Source: an uncultured Chloroflexus sp.
Lineage (GTDB): Bacteria; Chloroflexota; Chloroflexia; Chloroflexales; Chloroflexaceae
Assembly (NCBI RefSeq): GCF_937951745.1
Contig: NZ_CALFBQ010000044.1
Coordinates: forward strand, 22,803-86,802
DNA length: 64,000 nucleotides
Direction: 5' to 3'
Part shown: positions 55,012-62,889 of the stretch, one piece after another
Layout: every line of letters begins with the position of its first letter
Position numbering within the stretch: the first letter of the stretch is position 1
The notes under the pieces: generated by a model
Told to the model about the DNA's origin: nothing
Database searches by the model: none
Seen by the model: only the letters and a program-made list of their open reading frames with translations
Translations under genes and position numbers: made by a program

Positions 55012-56568
55012 TCAGCCCGGCTCCTGAGATGACTTATGCATCTCTGTGTGGCCGGCATACCCCAGCTCAGCCAGCGCCCGCCGCGCTTCACCCGCTTCAT
55101 CCCACGGAATAGCGTGATCAGCGTAGATGATGCTGCCTTCGTGGCCTTTCCCCAACAGCAACACCAGATCGCCGGGCCGGGCTGCTGCCAGCGCCGCCCG
55201 AATCGCCTGCGCCCGATCAGGAATGCAGAGGTAGCCGCTGCCAGCTCGCTTGCCAGCTCGTTCAGCCCCGGCAGCGATCTGAGCAATAATGGCCTCGCGA
55301 TCTTCACCACGCGGATCTTCATCGGTCAACACCAGCAGATCGCACATCTGGCCAGCAATCTCGCCCTGAATAGCACGCTTCGCGACATCACGCTCGCCGG
55401 CGCTGCCAAAGACGGCAATCATCCGGCCCTGCACCTGTGGCCGGAGCATGGCAAAGATCTGTTCGAACGAATCTGGATTGTGCGCGTAATCCACAATTAC
55501 ACCAAACGGCTGGCCAGCGTTGACCGGAGCCATCCGCCCGCGCGGTGCGCGCACACTAGCCAGCGCTGCGGCTGCCGTTGCGAGCGGAATCCCCTGCGTG
55601 AGCGCCACTGCTAGCGCGGCGAGCGCATTGCTGGCGTTGAACCGGCCGGGCAACGGCACTGTGAGGTCAGTTACGCCCCACGGCGACGACACGCGCACTA
55701 CACTACCCATCGGGCCGCTCTGGATCAGTCGCCCCTGCACCTCAGCCGGCTCGTTCAGACCATAGCGGAGGCGGGATGCAGTCGCGGGAGCAGCGGCGAG
55801 AAAGTGGTGATGGTTCGGATCATCGGCATTGACAATCGCCCACGTCGGGCCAGTGCGTTCGGCGAGCAGAGCAAAGAGTTGCGCTTTATCGGCGCGGTAC
55901 TGCTCAAACGAACCGTGATAATCGAGATGCTCGTGACCGATATTGAGCATCACCGCCACGGCGAAGGCACAGCCAACCAAGCGGCCCCAGCGCGGCGAGA
56001 GGGCATGCGAAGTCGCCTCAATCACTGCCATATTGCAACCGGCGGCCACCATCTCGCGCAGCAGCGCCTGCACATCCGGCGCCTCCGGCGTACTCTGGCG
56101 GGTGTCGTTCGGCCAGCGCCGCGCGCCAATCTGAAAATCAACCGTGCTGATCATTCCCACCGCGCTACCGGTAGCAGCCAAGAGCTGCGCTGTCAAATCG
56201 GTCGTGGTGCTCTTGCCTTTAGTGCCGGTGATGCCAATCGTGATCAATTCGCGCCCCGGATAATCATAGAACGCGGCGGCCAATGGGGCCAGCACCACTC
56301 GGCTATCAGCCACCACCACCACCGGTACGCCGGCTGGGGCTGGCCCTTGCCAGTAACGCTGATCGACCACCAACGCTGCGGCGCCGCGACTGAGCGCTTG
56401 GGGAATGAAATGGTGGCCATCGCTGTGTTGGCCGCGGATGGCCACAAACAAACTGCCCGGCTCAACCCGGCGCGAATCATAGACGAGTGAACGGATGGGA
56501 ACGGCCAGATCGCCAATCACGTATTGAGCGGCGACGCCGGGCAAGAGGTCGGCAAGCGTTTTGCTCAT
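55012..56568 (-). CDS. murE: UDP-MurNAc-tripeptide ligase (MurE)
   Basis: Adds the third residue of the peptidoglycan stem in the cytoplasm. The 518-residue product has YDSRRVEPGSLFVAIRG (uridine-binding domain), ITGTKGKSTTTDL (ATP loop), EATSHALSPRW, NIGHEHLDYHG and DYAHNPDSFEQI. The amino-acid-selecting motif, DNPR in DAP enzymes, reads Glu417-Asp-Pro-Arg420 here. Chloroflexus peptidoglycan is reported to contain L-ornithine, which would fit an altered pocket. It is the last gene of the minus-strand envelope unit, 40 bases after the FemX-like gene. Confidence 0.94.
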   Translation of the reverse strand: MSKTLADLLPGVAAQYVIGDLAVPIRSLVYDSRRVEPGSLFVAIRGQHSDGHHFIPQALSRGAAALVVDQRYWQGPAPAGVPVVVVADSRVVLAPLAAAFYDYPGRELITIGITGTKGKSTTTDLTAQLLAATGSAVGMISTVDFQIGARRWPNDTRQSTPEAPDVQALLREMVAAGCNMAVIEATSHALSPRWGRLVGCAFAVAVMLNIGHEHLDYHGSFEQYRADKAQLFALLAERTGPTWAIVNADDPNHHHFLAAAPATASRLRYGLNEPAEVQGRLIQSGPMGSVVRVSSPWGVTDLTVPLPGRFNASNALAALAVALTQGIPLATAAAALASVRAPRGRMAPVNAGQPFGVIVDYAHNPDSFEQIFAMLRPQVQGRMIAVFGSAGERDVAKRAIQGEIAGQMCDLLVLTDEDPRGEDREAIIAQIAAGAERAGKRAGSGYLCIPDRAQAIRAALAAARPGDLVLLLGKGHEGSIIYADHAIPWDEAGEARRALAELGYAGHTEMHKSSQEPG

Positions 56569-56608
56569 ACGGTGTTTCTAGGGTTGAATCGTCAAGGACT
56601 GCAAACCA

Positions 56609-57667
56609 CTACCCGGCCAGTTTCCGCCGGGCCAGCGGGTAAAGCGGCGGCAGCAGCACTAGATCAAAGGCGGGGACAAACCTCGCCACGCGCCCGCCGA
56701 AGCCTTTCTTAAAGCGATAGACCCCGATCAGCGGATCATGCTGCGCTGCTTGTTCGAGAGCGGCGCGGGTTGACTCATCGGTAGCGAACGCAGCCTGCCC
56801 CAACGGATCGGGGATTCCCCACAGATCGTAGCCGATGCACCCTAATTCACGCGCCCACTGTAGCGCATACCATTCAAGCAAATGGTTCGCGCCGCTGCGC
56901 AACCCGTCTGTGGTCGCACCACTATAAAGGTAACGGCCATAGCGCGCATCGGCAAACACCAGATGGGCCGCCACCAGCGCACCGTTCAATTCGGCAATCA
57001 ACAGCCGCGCGCGCGGTTGGTGCAACTGCCATGCCGCAGCGTAATACTCGGCGCTATGAATACCAAAATCGGCCCGCGCCCCAGTAGCCTGCATGATAGC
57101 GTAAAACGCCGGCAAATCGGCGGCTGAGCCAACACGCACCGTCACACCGAGACGCTCGGCGCGGCGAATATCGGCCCGGTGGCCTTTCGAGCAGGCAGCG
57201 AACAGAGCTGCTTCATCTGGTCGCAGATCAACCAGAATAGTACTGCGCGGTTGGATCGTCTCTGCCATCGGCAACCGCTGCCGGCTCAGCCATGCCATCA
57301 GCGCATCGGCATCTGGCGCATCGTGCAACACATTCGGTTCCAGCCGGATCAGCACTGCCGCCATTTGCCAACCCAGCCGGCGCAATGCGCGCAGCAACAA
57401 ATGATCAACCGCCGGATCGCCGGCAAAGAGCGGCCCGCGCGGAACGTAGCCAAACGCCAACCCGTAATAGCGCCGGAAGAGGATCTGCGCCCCGGCGACC
57501 ATCGCGCCCGCCCGATCAGCCACCACCAACCGCCGGTACTGCCAGCCAAACCGCGCCTTCAGCGCCCCCCACGGGCTGGCCTGTAACAAATTGCCTTGGG
57601 GATGGGCAGCCACAAACGCATCCCACTGGGCCGGAGAGGGTTCAGCAACCAGCCACTGCCTGCTCAT
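56609..57667 (-). CDS. FemABX-family peptidoglycan bridge aminoacyltransferase
   Basis: A 352-residue protein with two GNAT-like halves, as in FemX. Visible text: GNLLQASPWGALKARFGW, IQPRSTILVDLRPDEA (start of the second half), KGHRADIRRAERLGV and YDLWGIPDP near the end. Such enzymes transfer amino acids from tRNA to the third residue of lipid II, which fits the adjacent murE. ATG at 57667 overlaps the deacetylase stop (ATGA). The amino acid added is not predictable. Confidence 0.85.
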   Translation of the reverse strand: MSRQWLVAEPSPAQWDAFVAAHPQGNLLQASPWGALKARFGWQYRRLVVADRAGAMVAGAQILFRRYYGLAFGYVPRGPLFAGDPAVDHLLLRALRRLGWQMAAVLIRLEPNVLHDAPDADALMAWLSRQRLPMAETIQPRSTILVDLRPDEAALFAACSKGHRADIRRAERLGVTVRVGSAADLPAFYAIMQATGARADFGIHSAEYYAAAWQLHQPRARLLIAELNGALVAAHLVFADARYGRYLYSGATTDGLRSGANHLLEWYALQWARELGCIGYDLWGIPDPLGQAAFATDESTRAALEQAAQHDPLIGVYRFKKGFGGRVARFVPAFDLVLLPPLYPLARRKLAG

Positions 57668-58473
57668 AGCCGCACCCACTGCCGCTCAGCGTAACGCAAC
57701 GGCAGCGACGCCACCTGCTCGGCATACGCTGTCACCGCTGCTGGCATCGCCGCAGCACTGCCAAAGAGCACTCCCAACTGGCTGGCATAGGCGGCGATCG
57801 CAGCAATCTTGGCCGAAAGTACCGGCTCATCAAGTGGGATAGGATGAGGCGCATAATGCTCCTGCCCAATCATCGCTAGCCGCTGCGCGACCGCGCCGGC
57901 GGTGCGCGCGTAGGGGAAGTCTTCGTAATACCAGCAGGAAGCGCCGCACTTAAGCAGCGCAGCCGTGGCCGCGGCAAAGACCAACTGGTGATCGACGTGC
58001 ATCCCCACCGCTAGCGGCAGATAGAAAGTGGCGGCTGGATAACGCTGCGCCAGCATTGCCACAAGATCGGCGACATCTGCCGCGAGCGGATCGTCACACA
58101 CTGGCGAACCAAACAAGCTTGTCTCATCAGAGTACGCATCAGGCCGGCGATAGATTGCATCAAGCGCCGGCCACAGCAGCGCATCAGCGCCAAGGATGCG
58201 CAACGCTGCGGCATCTTCAGCCCGGCGCTGGGCCACTACCGTTGCCGGCGGCAACCCCCAGCGTTCGTGCAACAATTGGGCAAAAGCGCTAAACGGCGCG
58301 TCCGGCGGCGGGCTACCGCTACAGACATTCACCACCAGCACCGGCTCGCCGGCGGCGGTAGCGCGCGCAATGAAGCCACCACAGGAAAGCGCCGCATCAT
58401 CGAGGTGCGGCGATAGCACTACATGGCAATAGCCGCCGGGCAAGACCGCGGCGTGTTCGGTAACGAGTGGCAT
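57664..58473 (-). CDS. PIG-L/LmbE family zinc deacetylase
   Basis: A 269-residue de-N-acetylase with the zinc motif SPHLDDAALSCGG and the third ligand in GMHVDHQLVF. The family removes acetyl groups from GlcNAc-linked compounds, lipids or thiol cofactors. The overlap with the FemX-like gene and the nearness of murE suggest envelope sugars as substrate, though this is inference. It lies 6 bases after the HEAT-repeat gene. Confidence 0.87.
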   Translation of the reverse strand: MPLVTEHAAVLPGGYCHVVLSPHLDDAALSCGGFIARATAAGEPVLVVNVCSGSPPPDAPFSAFAQLLHERWGLPPATVVAQRRAEDAAALRILGADALLWPALDAIYRRPDAYSDETSLFGSPVCDDPLAADVADLVAMLAQRYPAATFYLPLAVGMHVDHQLVFAAATAALLKCGASCWYYEDFPYARTAGAVAQRLAMIGQEHYAPHPIPLDEPVLSAKIAAIAAYASQLGVLFGSAAAMPAAVTAYAEQVASLPLRYAERQWVRL

Positions 58474-58479
58474 ACAGCC

Positions 58480-59394
58480 TCAGAGGGTATCAAGATCGAG
58501 TTCAGCGAGGGCATCTTGCGCCGCCTGCGCACGGGTTTCATCACGTGACCGGGCAAGGCGCTTGAGAATCCGGCGCGCATCAGGGCCACCGACTTGGCCG
58601 AGCGCCCAGATCGCTGCCAGCGCAATCTCGGTATCATCATCTTCAACCAGCGGCAAGAGCGACGGTAACAACTCGCGACCATCTTCACCAATCTCGCCGA
58701 CGGCCCGTGCCGCTTCGTAGCGCAGCGCCGGCGAGGGACTTTTCAACTCGCGCTCGATATAGGGGAACCAGCTCGGTCGCATCGAACGGCCCATCGCCAA
58801 AACTGCACTCTCGCGCATCAGGATATCGTCCATGCTGTAGGCCCGCCCGATCGCGGCCTGCGCTTCTCGCGAACCGGCAAAATACCCCAGCGCCTCAATT
58901 GCCCGCCGCCGCACCTCTAGCGGCTGTTCCGGATCATCGGCTGCATCGAGCAACGCCGTGTGCAGCCGCTCACACGCCTCAAGGGCAAGCTCGCCAATCT
59001 CAGCGCGATAGGCAAAGCGGGCAAGACTGAGCAATGCCGCCGCGCGCACCTCACCGGCTGGATCGTGAATCATCCGAATCAGCCGATCCATCATCTGCTC
59101 GTGGTCATCTTCCCACAAGCCTTCGATTGCCAGCACCCGAATCTCAGGGTCTTGGTCAGCTAGACAAGCGCGAAACACCGGCCGATAATCAAGCCGAACC
59201 TGTTCTTCGGCTAATTCGGCCAATAGGCGCATAATATGCCGCCGCCGGTCAAGGCCAAACCGCTGCCACTGTTCCCAGAAGATATACACACTCTCTGGGC
59301 CAAGATTCGCGAGCAGTTTAAGATCGAGGCGGGTCGGAGCCTGTTCAGTGGCATCAAGTTGGGCAACCCGCTCGGCAAAACTTGGGGTCATCAT
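58480..59394 (-). CDS. HEAT-repeat protein
   Basis: A 304-residue all-helical protein. From about residue 75 it has repeated pairs of helices of the type DQDPEIRVLAIEGLW, DPAGEVRAAALLSLARF, LEVRRRAIEALGYF, LRYEAARAVGEIG, TEIALAAIWALGQVG and TRAQAAQDALAEL. These form an open solenoid for protein-protein contact. No catalytic motif. It is part of the envelope unit, between the 652-residue unknown protein and the deacetylase, and may act as a scaffold. Confidence 0.85.
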   Translation of the reverse strand: MMTPSFAERVAQLDATEQAPTRLDLKLLANLGPESVYIFWEQWQRFGLDRRRHIMRLLAELAEEQVRLDYRPVFRACLADQDPEIRVLAIEGLWEDDHEQMMDRLIRMIHDPAGEVRAAALLSLARFAYRAEIGELALEACERLHTALLDAADDPEQPLEVRRRAIEALGYFAGSREAQAAIGRAYSMDDILMRESAVLAMGRSMRPSWFPYIERELKSPSPALRYEAARAVGEIGEDGRELLPSLLPLVEDDDTEIALAAIWALGQVGGPDARRILKRLARSRDETRAQAAQDALAELDLDTL

Positions 59395-59484
59395 ATGCTT
59401 TACAGGGATAGAGAGACGTTACTTAGCAACGTCTCTCCATCGTTAAATCGGCTTGAATACTGTGACATGACGCAGCAACGTCGC

Positions 59485-61443
59485 TTACTCATCTTCCTCG
59501 ATATAGCGACCGCTACGGCGGCGCAAGGCCGGCTGGGCGGGTACATCCTCGTCTTCCTCAATGGCCTCGGCCTTAGTTTCTTCCTGTGGCGGCGTGAAGA
59601 GATACATACCTTCAGCCGCGGGATCGGCGGCAATCGCCGGATGGTTCGCCAGCAGCGCCAGCAAGAAGGAACGTGAGGCTGGACGCAGCACATTGTATGC
59701 CATCACAATGTCAGCGAAACTCACCCGGTAGACTGGTTGCTCGCGGCTGCCGCCGCGCTCACCCATCGTCTCGCAGACGTGTTCAAGGATCATCTCGGCC
59801 TTCCGCCGCTCACCCATCGGGAAAGCCTTCAGATTGCGCAGCTTGCCGTAACGATTCTGCTCTGGCAGCAGATCATCATCGACAGCGCAGTAGAACGTCA
59901 TATTCGCAAACGCGAACTTGTTCTTCTTTTCATCCAGCGTCAACAGGCGACTAGTCGTCTCGCTCGCCTCTTCATAGGTAATGGTAAAGACGTTAACGGC
60001 ATCGCCGCGGCTAATCGTGATCAGCGCACCGGGGACAAGGTGCTCGCGGAAGAAATCTTCCAGACCTTGCAGCCAGCCGCCACGATTACCGGTCGGATAG
60101 CGAACTTCCACCAGATAAGTGCTAAAGTGCTGCGGCGACTCGAAGCGGAGCACTGCGCTGCGCTGGTCGGGGAAGACCGGCTTCGGCAACAGTGCCGCCA
60201 GTGCCGCGTCAAGCGGCAGGACGCCAAACTCCCACTCGAAGAACGTCAGCCAGCGCGTGACGCTGCCGCTCGCCACAATTGAGTCAGTGCTCTGATCAGC
60301 AAGGCTATCATCGAAGCCTTCGATAAGGTACGACGTCAACTGACCCATCTCCGCCGCTTTCACCCGCTTCGAGCCAATTGCCGGCAACCCCTTGGTAGAC
60401 CAGATATTAGCCCCTTCCACGCCGACGAACTCAAAATCCTTCTCGCGTGACAACCGGTAGTTGAGCGAGAAGCGGAAGCCTTCATAGTCAGACTGGCGGG
60501 GATTGTGATAATACAGATCGGCGACAATCTCGGTATCAAGCAACGGCTCGTTGCGTTCGAGAATATAATCGCGGATCTTGCGCAGATCATTCTTTCCGAA
60601 GCTCGTCAGTTTATCTTCTGGATAATGCATCCGACCAAAGCTGACGATCCGGCGCAGTGGGTCTTGTTCCAGCCGCTCAGCCAGAATCCGTTCGAGGGCC
60701 GGGCCATATTCCGCCACAATCTCGGCTGGCGGGCGGCTCAGATCGATAGCCATGCCCCCCACCACCAAGACCGTGCTGCGTTCAGCAGGCTGCACCGGCT
60801 CTGGCTTCGGCGCAGTTTCAACCGGTTCGGCTATTGGCATCGTCTCGACTGGCGCCTCCTCAAGTTCGGCAGTGATCGGCGCTGCTGACGGCGGTTCGAC
60901 GACTACTGGCGTTACTGGCGCTGCGACTGGCTGCTCGGCGATTACCGGTGTTCCTTCTGGGACTGCCTCAACCGGCACCGGCGGCTCAACATCCGGTTCA
61001 CGCTCGGCAGCTTTGGCCGTAACCAACCGGGCCTGCTCGATCCAGTAATCGGAAATGTACACCGGTTCGACTGTCGTAATCGCCGGGCGTGAGGTTGAAA
61101 CCACCACGCTTAAATCATCGATCGGTAGTGGCTTTTCCGGTTCATAGAGCCGCTGCTTGAAGGTGTGGATATCGGTCGTATCACGGGGAACGTAACGCCC
61201 TTGCCGGGAGGTCACAAAAATAACTTGGCCATTGACCTCCTCGCGGGTAAAACGCTCGTCAGCCGCCAGCGCCGCTTCGAGTTCGGCGCGCACCTGCGCA
61301 GGATCGCGCTGCCAGCGCGCGGCAAAAAACTCGACCAGATTCTGCAATGTCTGGCGGATAGGGGCATCAACGGCGAAGAGGATTCCTTGCGCGGTCATCA
61401 GCCGCCATACTTCATCGGCCAACGTTCCTGTCGTGGCGGTCAT
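59485..61443 (-). CDS. Large protein of unknown function with two winged-helix-like modules (652 aa)
   Basis: I do not recognise a named family. An N-terminal part (about 1-85: LADEVWRLMTAQGILFAVDA; ADERFTREEVNGQVIFVTS) and a middle part (about 265-360: DLRKIRDYILERNEPLLDTE; SDYEGFRFSLNYRLSREKDF; LPAIGSKRVK) look like winged-helix domains of the HARE-HTH kind. They are joined by a Pro/Glu/Val-rich linker (about 150-225). A C-terminal alpha/beta region (about 370-600) and an acidic tail (EEDEDVPAQ, YIEEDE) follow. Its ATG overlaps the stop of a 49-residue gene (ATGA). It is probably a nucleic-acid or protein-binding factor. Confidence 0.7.
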   Translation of the reverse strand: MTATTGTLADEVWRLMTAQGILFAVDAPIRQTLQNLVEFFAARWQRDPAQVRAELEAALAADERFTREEVNGQVIFVTSRQGRYVPRDTTDIHTFKQRLYEPEKPLPIDDLSVVVSTSRPAITTVEPVYISDYWIEQARLVTAKAAEREPDVEPPVPVEAVPEGTPVIAEQPVAAPVTPVVVEPPSAAPITAELEEAPVETMPIAEPVETAPKPEPVQPAERSTVLVVGGMAIDLSRPPAEIVAEYGPALERILAERLEQDPLRRIVSFGRMHYPEDKLTSFGKNDLRKIRDYILERNEPLLDTEIVADLYYHNPRQSDYEGFRFSLNYRLSREKDFEFVGVEGANIWSTKGLPAIGSKRVKAAEMGQLTSYLIEGFDDSLADQSTDSIVASGSVTRWLTFFEWEFGVLPLDAALAALLPKPVFPDQRSAVLRFESPQHFSTYLVEVRYPTGNRGGWLQGLEDFFREHLVPGALITISRGDAVNVFTITYEEASETTSRLLTLDEKKNKFAFANMTFYCAVDDDLLPEQNRYGKLRNLKAFPMGERRKAEMILEHVCETMGERGGSREQPVYRVSFADIVMAYNVLRPASRSFLLALLANHPAIAADPAAEGMYLFTPPQEETKAEAIEEDEDVPAQPALRRRSGRYIEEDE

Positions 61444-61589
61444 TCGCTCTCCTCCATCACCAGCTCGCTTAAGATCTCAAGGTATTGCACCAGCAACTCA
61501 CGCACATCTTTCGGCTCGCCGCTCGCTCGTAGCCACTGGAGCAAGCGATCAACAGCCGTGTCGCCAAAGACGATCATCTTCGCGTCCAT
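61440..61589 (-). CDS. Small acidic protein coupled to the 652-residue gene (49 aa)
   Basis: Too short for most gene finders. ATG with GGGGGC upstream encodes MDAKMIVFGDTAVDRLLQWL and an acidic helix LLVQYLEILSELVMEESE. Its TGA overlaps the start of the 652-residue gene, which strongly supports translation. It may be a small partner or assembly factor of the larger protein. Confidence 0.65.
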   Translation of the reverse strand: MDAKMIVFGDTAVDRLLQWLRASGEPKDVRELLVQYLEILSELVMEESE

Positions 61590-61861
61590 GCAGCCCCCAT
61601 GACACTTACAGACAACAGGAAACAGAGAGGCGTAACTTGCCTCCCTGCTATCCGTAGGGTGTACGATATAGCTTCTCGTATTGTAGCATTGCTCGGCGCT
61701 ACACGCAAATCACGGCGGGTATCAGGCGTGACGGGAGATTGCGGTTGTAACAGACTGGCCGGAAGCAAGTGCAGCCATAGCCATCAGTAATAGCAGCACA
61801 CATCCTGCGATACCGACGATATTGCCGGATTGGCAGTCAACTCCACCAATTCTGCTTGCGC

Positions 61862-62833
61862 CTAATCCGACAAACTATCGAGCGCCATAGCCACTGCGCC
61901 GATGGCAACGCTATCGGGGCCGAGCACTGAAGGCACCACCGGCACCGGGCGCGCAAACTGCGGTGCGATGAAGTCATTGACCCGCGCAGCAATCGCTTCA
62001 ACAAACGGTTCACCGCCGATACGCACCACGATCCCACCCAGCACGACCATTTCAGGATCGAGCAACGCAATGACTTGCGCGATCCGGGTAGCCATCAGAT
62101 CAACCGTATGCTTCACTACCCGGCGCGCGACCGGGTGATCGCTGAAAATGTCTTCGAGCCGTTCGGCAGCCATCCCTGCGGCATGTGCGCGCCGCAACAA
62201 ACCGCTGATTGAAACCAATTCCTCTAGCGTTTCTGGACGGCCATCGCCATCCCAGCCGTGGCCCACGACCGCATGGCCAATCTCGCCGGCCATCGAATGC
62301 GCACCGTGGTAGAGACGGCCATTCAACACTGCGCCGCCACCCACACCGGTGCTTAGGTGAAAGTAGAAGAGGTGCTGGCACCCTTTGCCAACCCCAAACG
62401 TCGCCTCACCGAGTGCGATCAGATTGGCATCATTATCGATCAGCGTAACTGCGTCAAACGCTTGCTCAAACCGCTCTTGCAACGGATAATTTTCCCAGCC
62501 GGGCCGCCGCGGCGCTAGCCGCACCGTCCCATGGCGCAGATCAACCGGCCCGCTGAAGCCGATCCCTACCCGCACCAACCGATCGACCATTACGCCTTCC
62601 CGCGCCATCAAGTTCTGCACCAGTGCAATAACCTTCGCCACCGTGGTTTCAGGGTCTTCGTGATCAACTGACTCAATGGCAGCGTTATGATAGGTATGAT
62701 GCTGCAAATCGACTAGCGCCGCGCGCAAGCCGTAACTGCCAAGGTCGATACCAAGGATGTAGCCCTGATTACCGAGAACTCCCCACAGGTTCTGCGTTAA
62801 CCGTTCACTGATTAGGGTAGGCAGATCTTTCAT
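61862..62833 (-). CDS. ROK-family protein (sugar kinase or regulator) without the zinc motif
   Basis: A 323-residue protein with the ROK ATPase fold: ILGIDLGSYGLRAALVD (phosphate loop, DxGxxxxR), VGIGFSGPVD, LIDNDANLIALGEATFG with the catalytic Asp, and STGVGGGAVLNGRLYHG with AGEIGHAVV. The usual zinc motif CxCGxxGCxE after GH is replaced by GHGWDGDGRPETLEE without Cys. No helix-turn-helix is present at the N-terminus, so it is more likely a kinase than a NagC-type repressor. ATG at 62833 with GAGGA upstream. The sugar is not known. Confidence 0.85.
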   Translation of the reverse strand: MKDLPTLISERLTQNLWGVLGNQGYILGIDLGSYGLRAALVDLQHHTYHNAAIESVDHEDPETTVAKVIALVQNLMAREGVMVDRLVRVGIGFSGPVDLRHGTVRLAPRRPGWENYPLQERFEQAFDAVTLIDNDANLIALGEATFGVGKGCQHLFYFHLSTGVGGGAVLNGRLYHGAHSMAGEIGHAVVGHGWDGDGRPETLEELVSISGLLRRAHAAGMAAERLEDIFSDHPVARRVVKHTVDLMATRIAQVIALLDPEMVVLGGIVVRIGGEPFVEAIAARVNDFIAPQFARPVPVVPSVLGPDSVAIGAVAMALDSLSD

Positions 62834-62889
62834 AGGGGGTTCCTCTCTGAACAATCGCTTCAGCAGATGGCTGCACCAATGTTGTGAGA

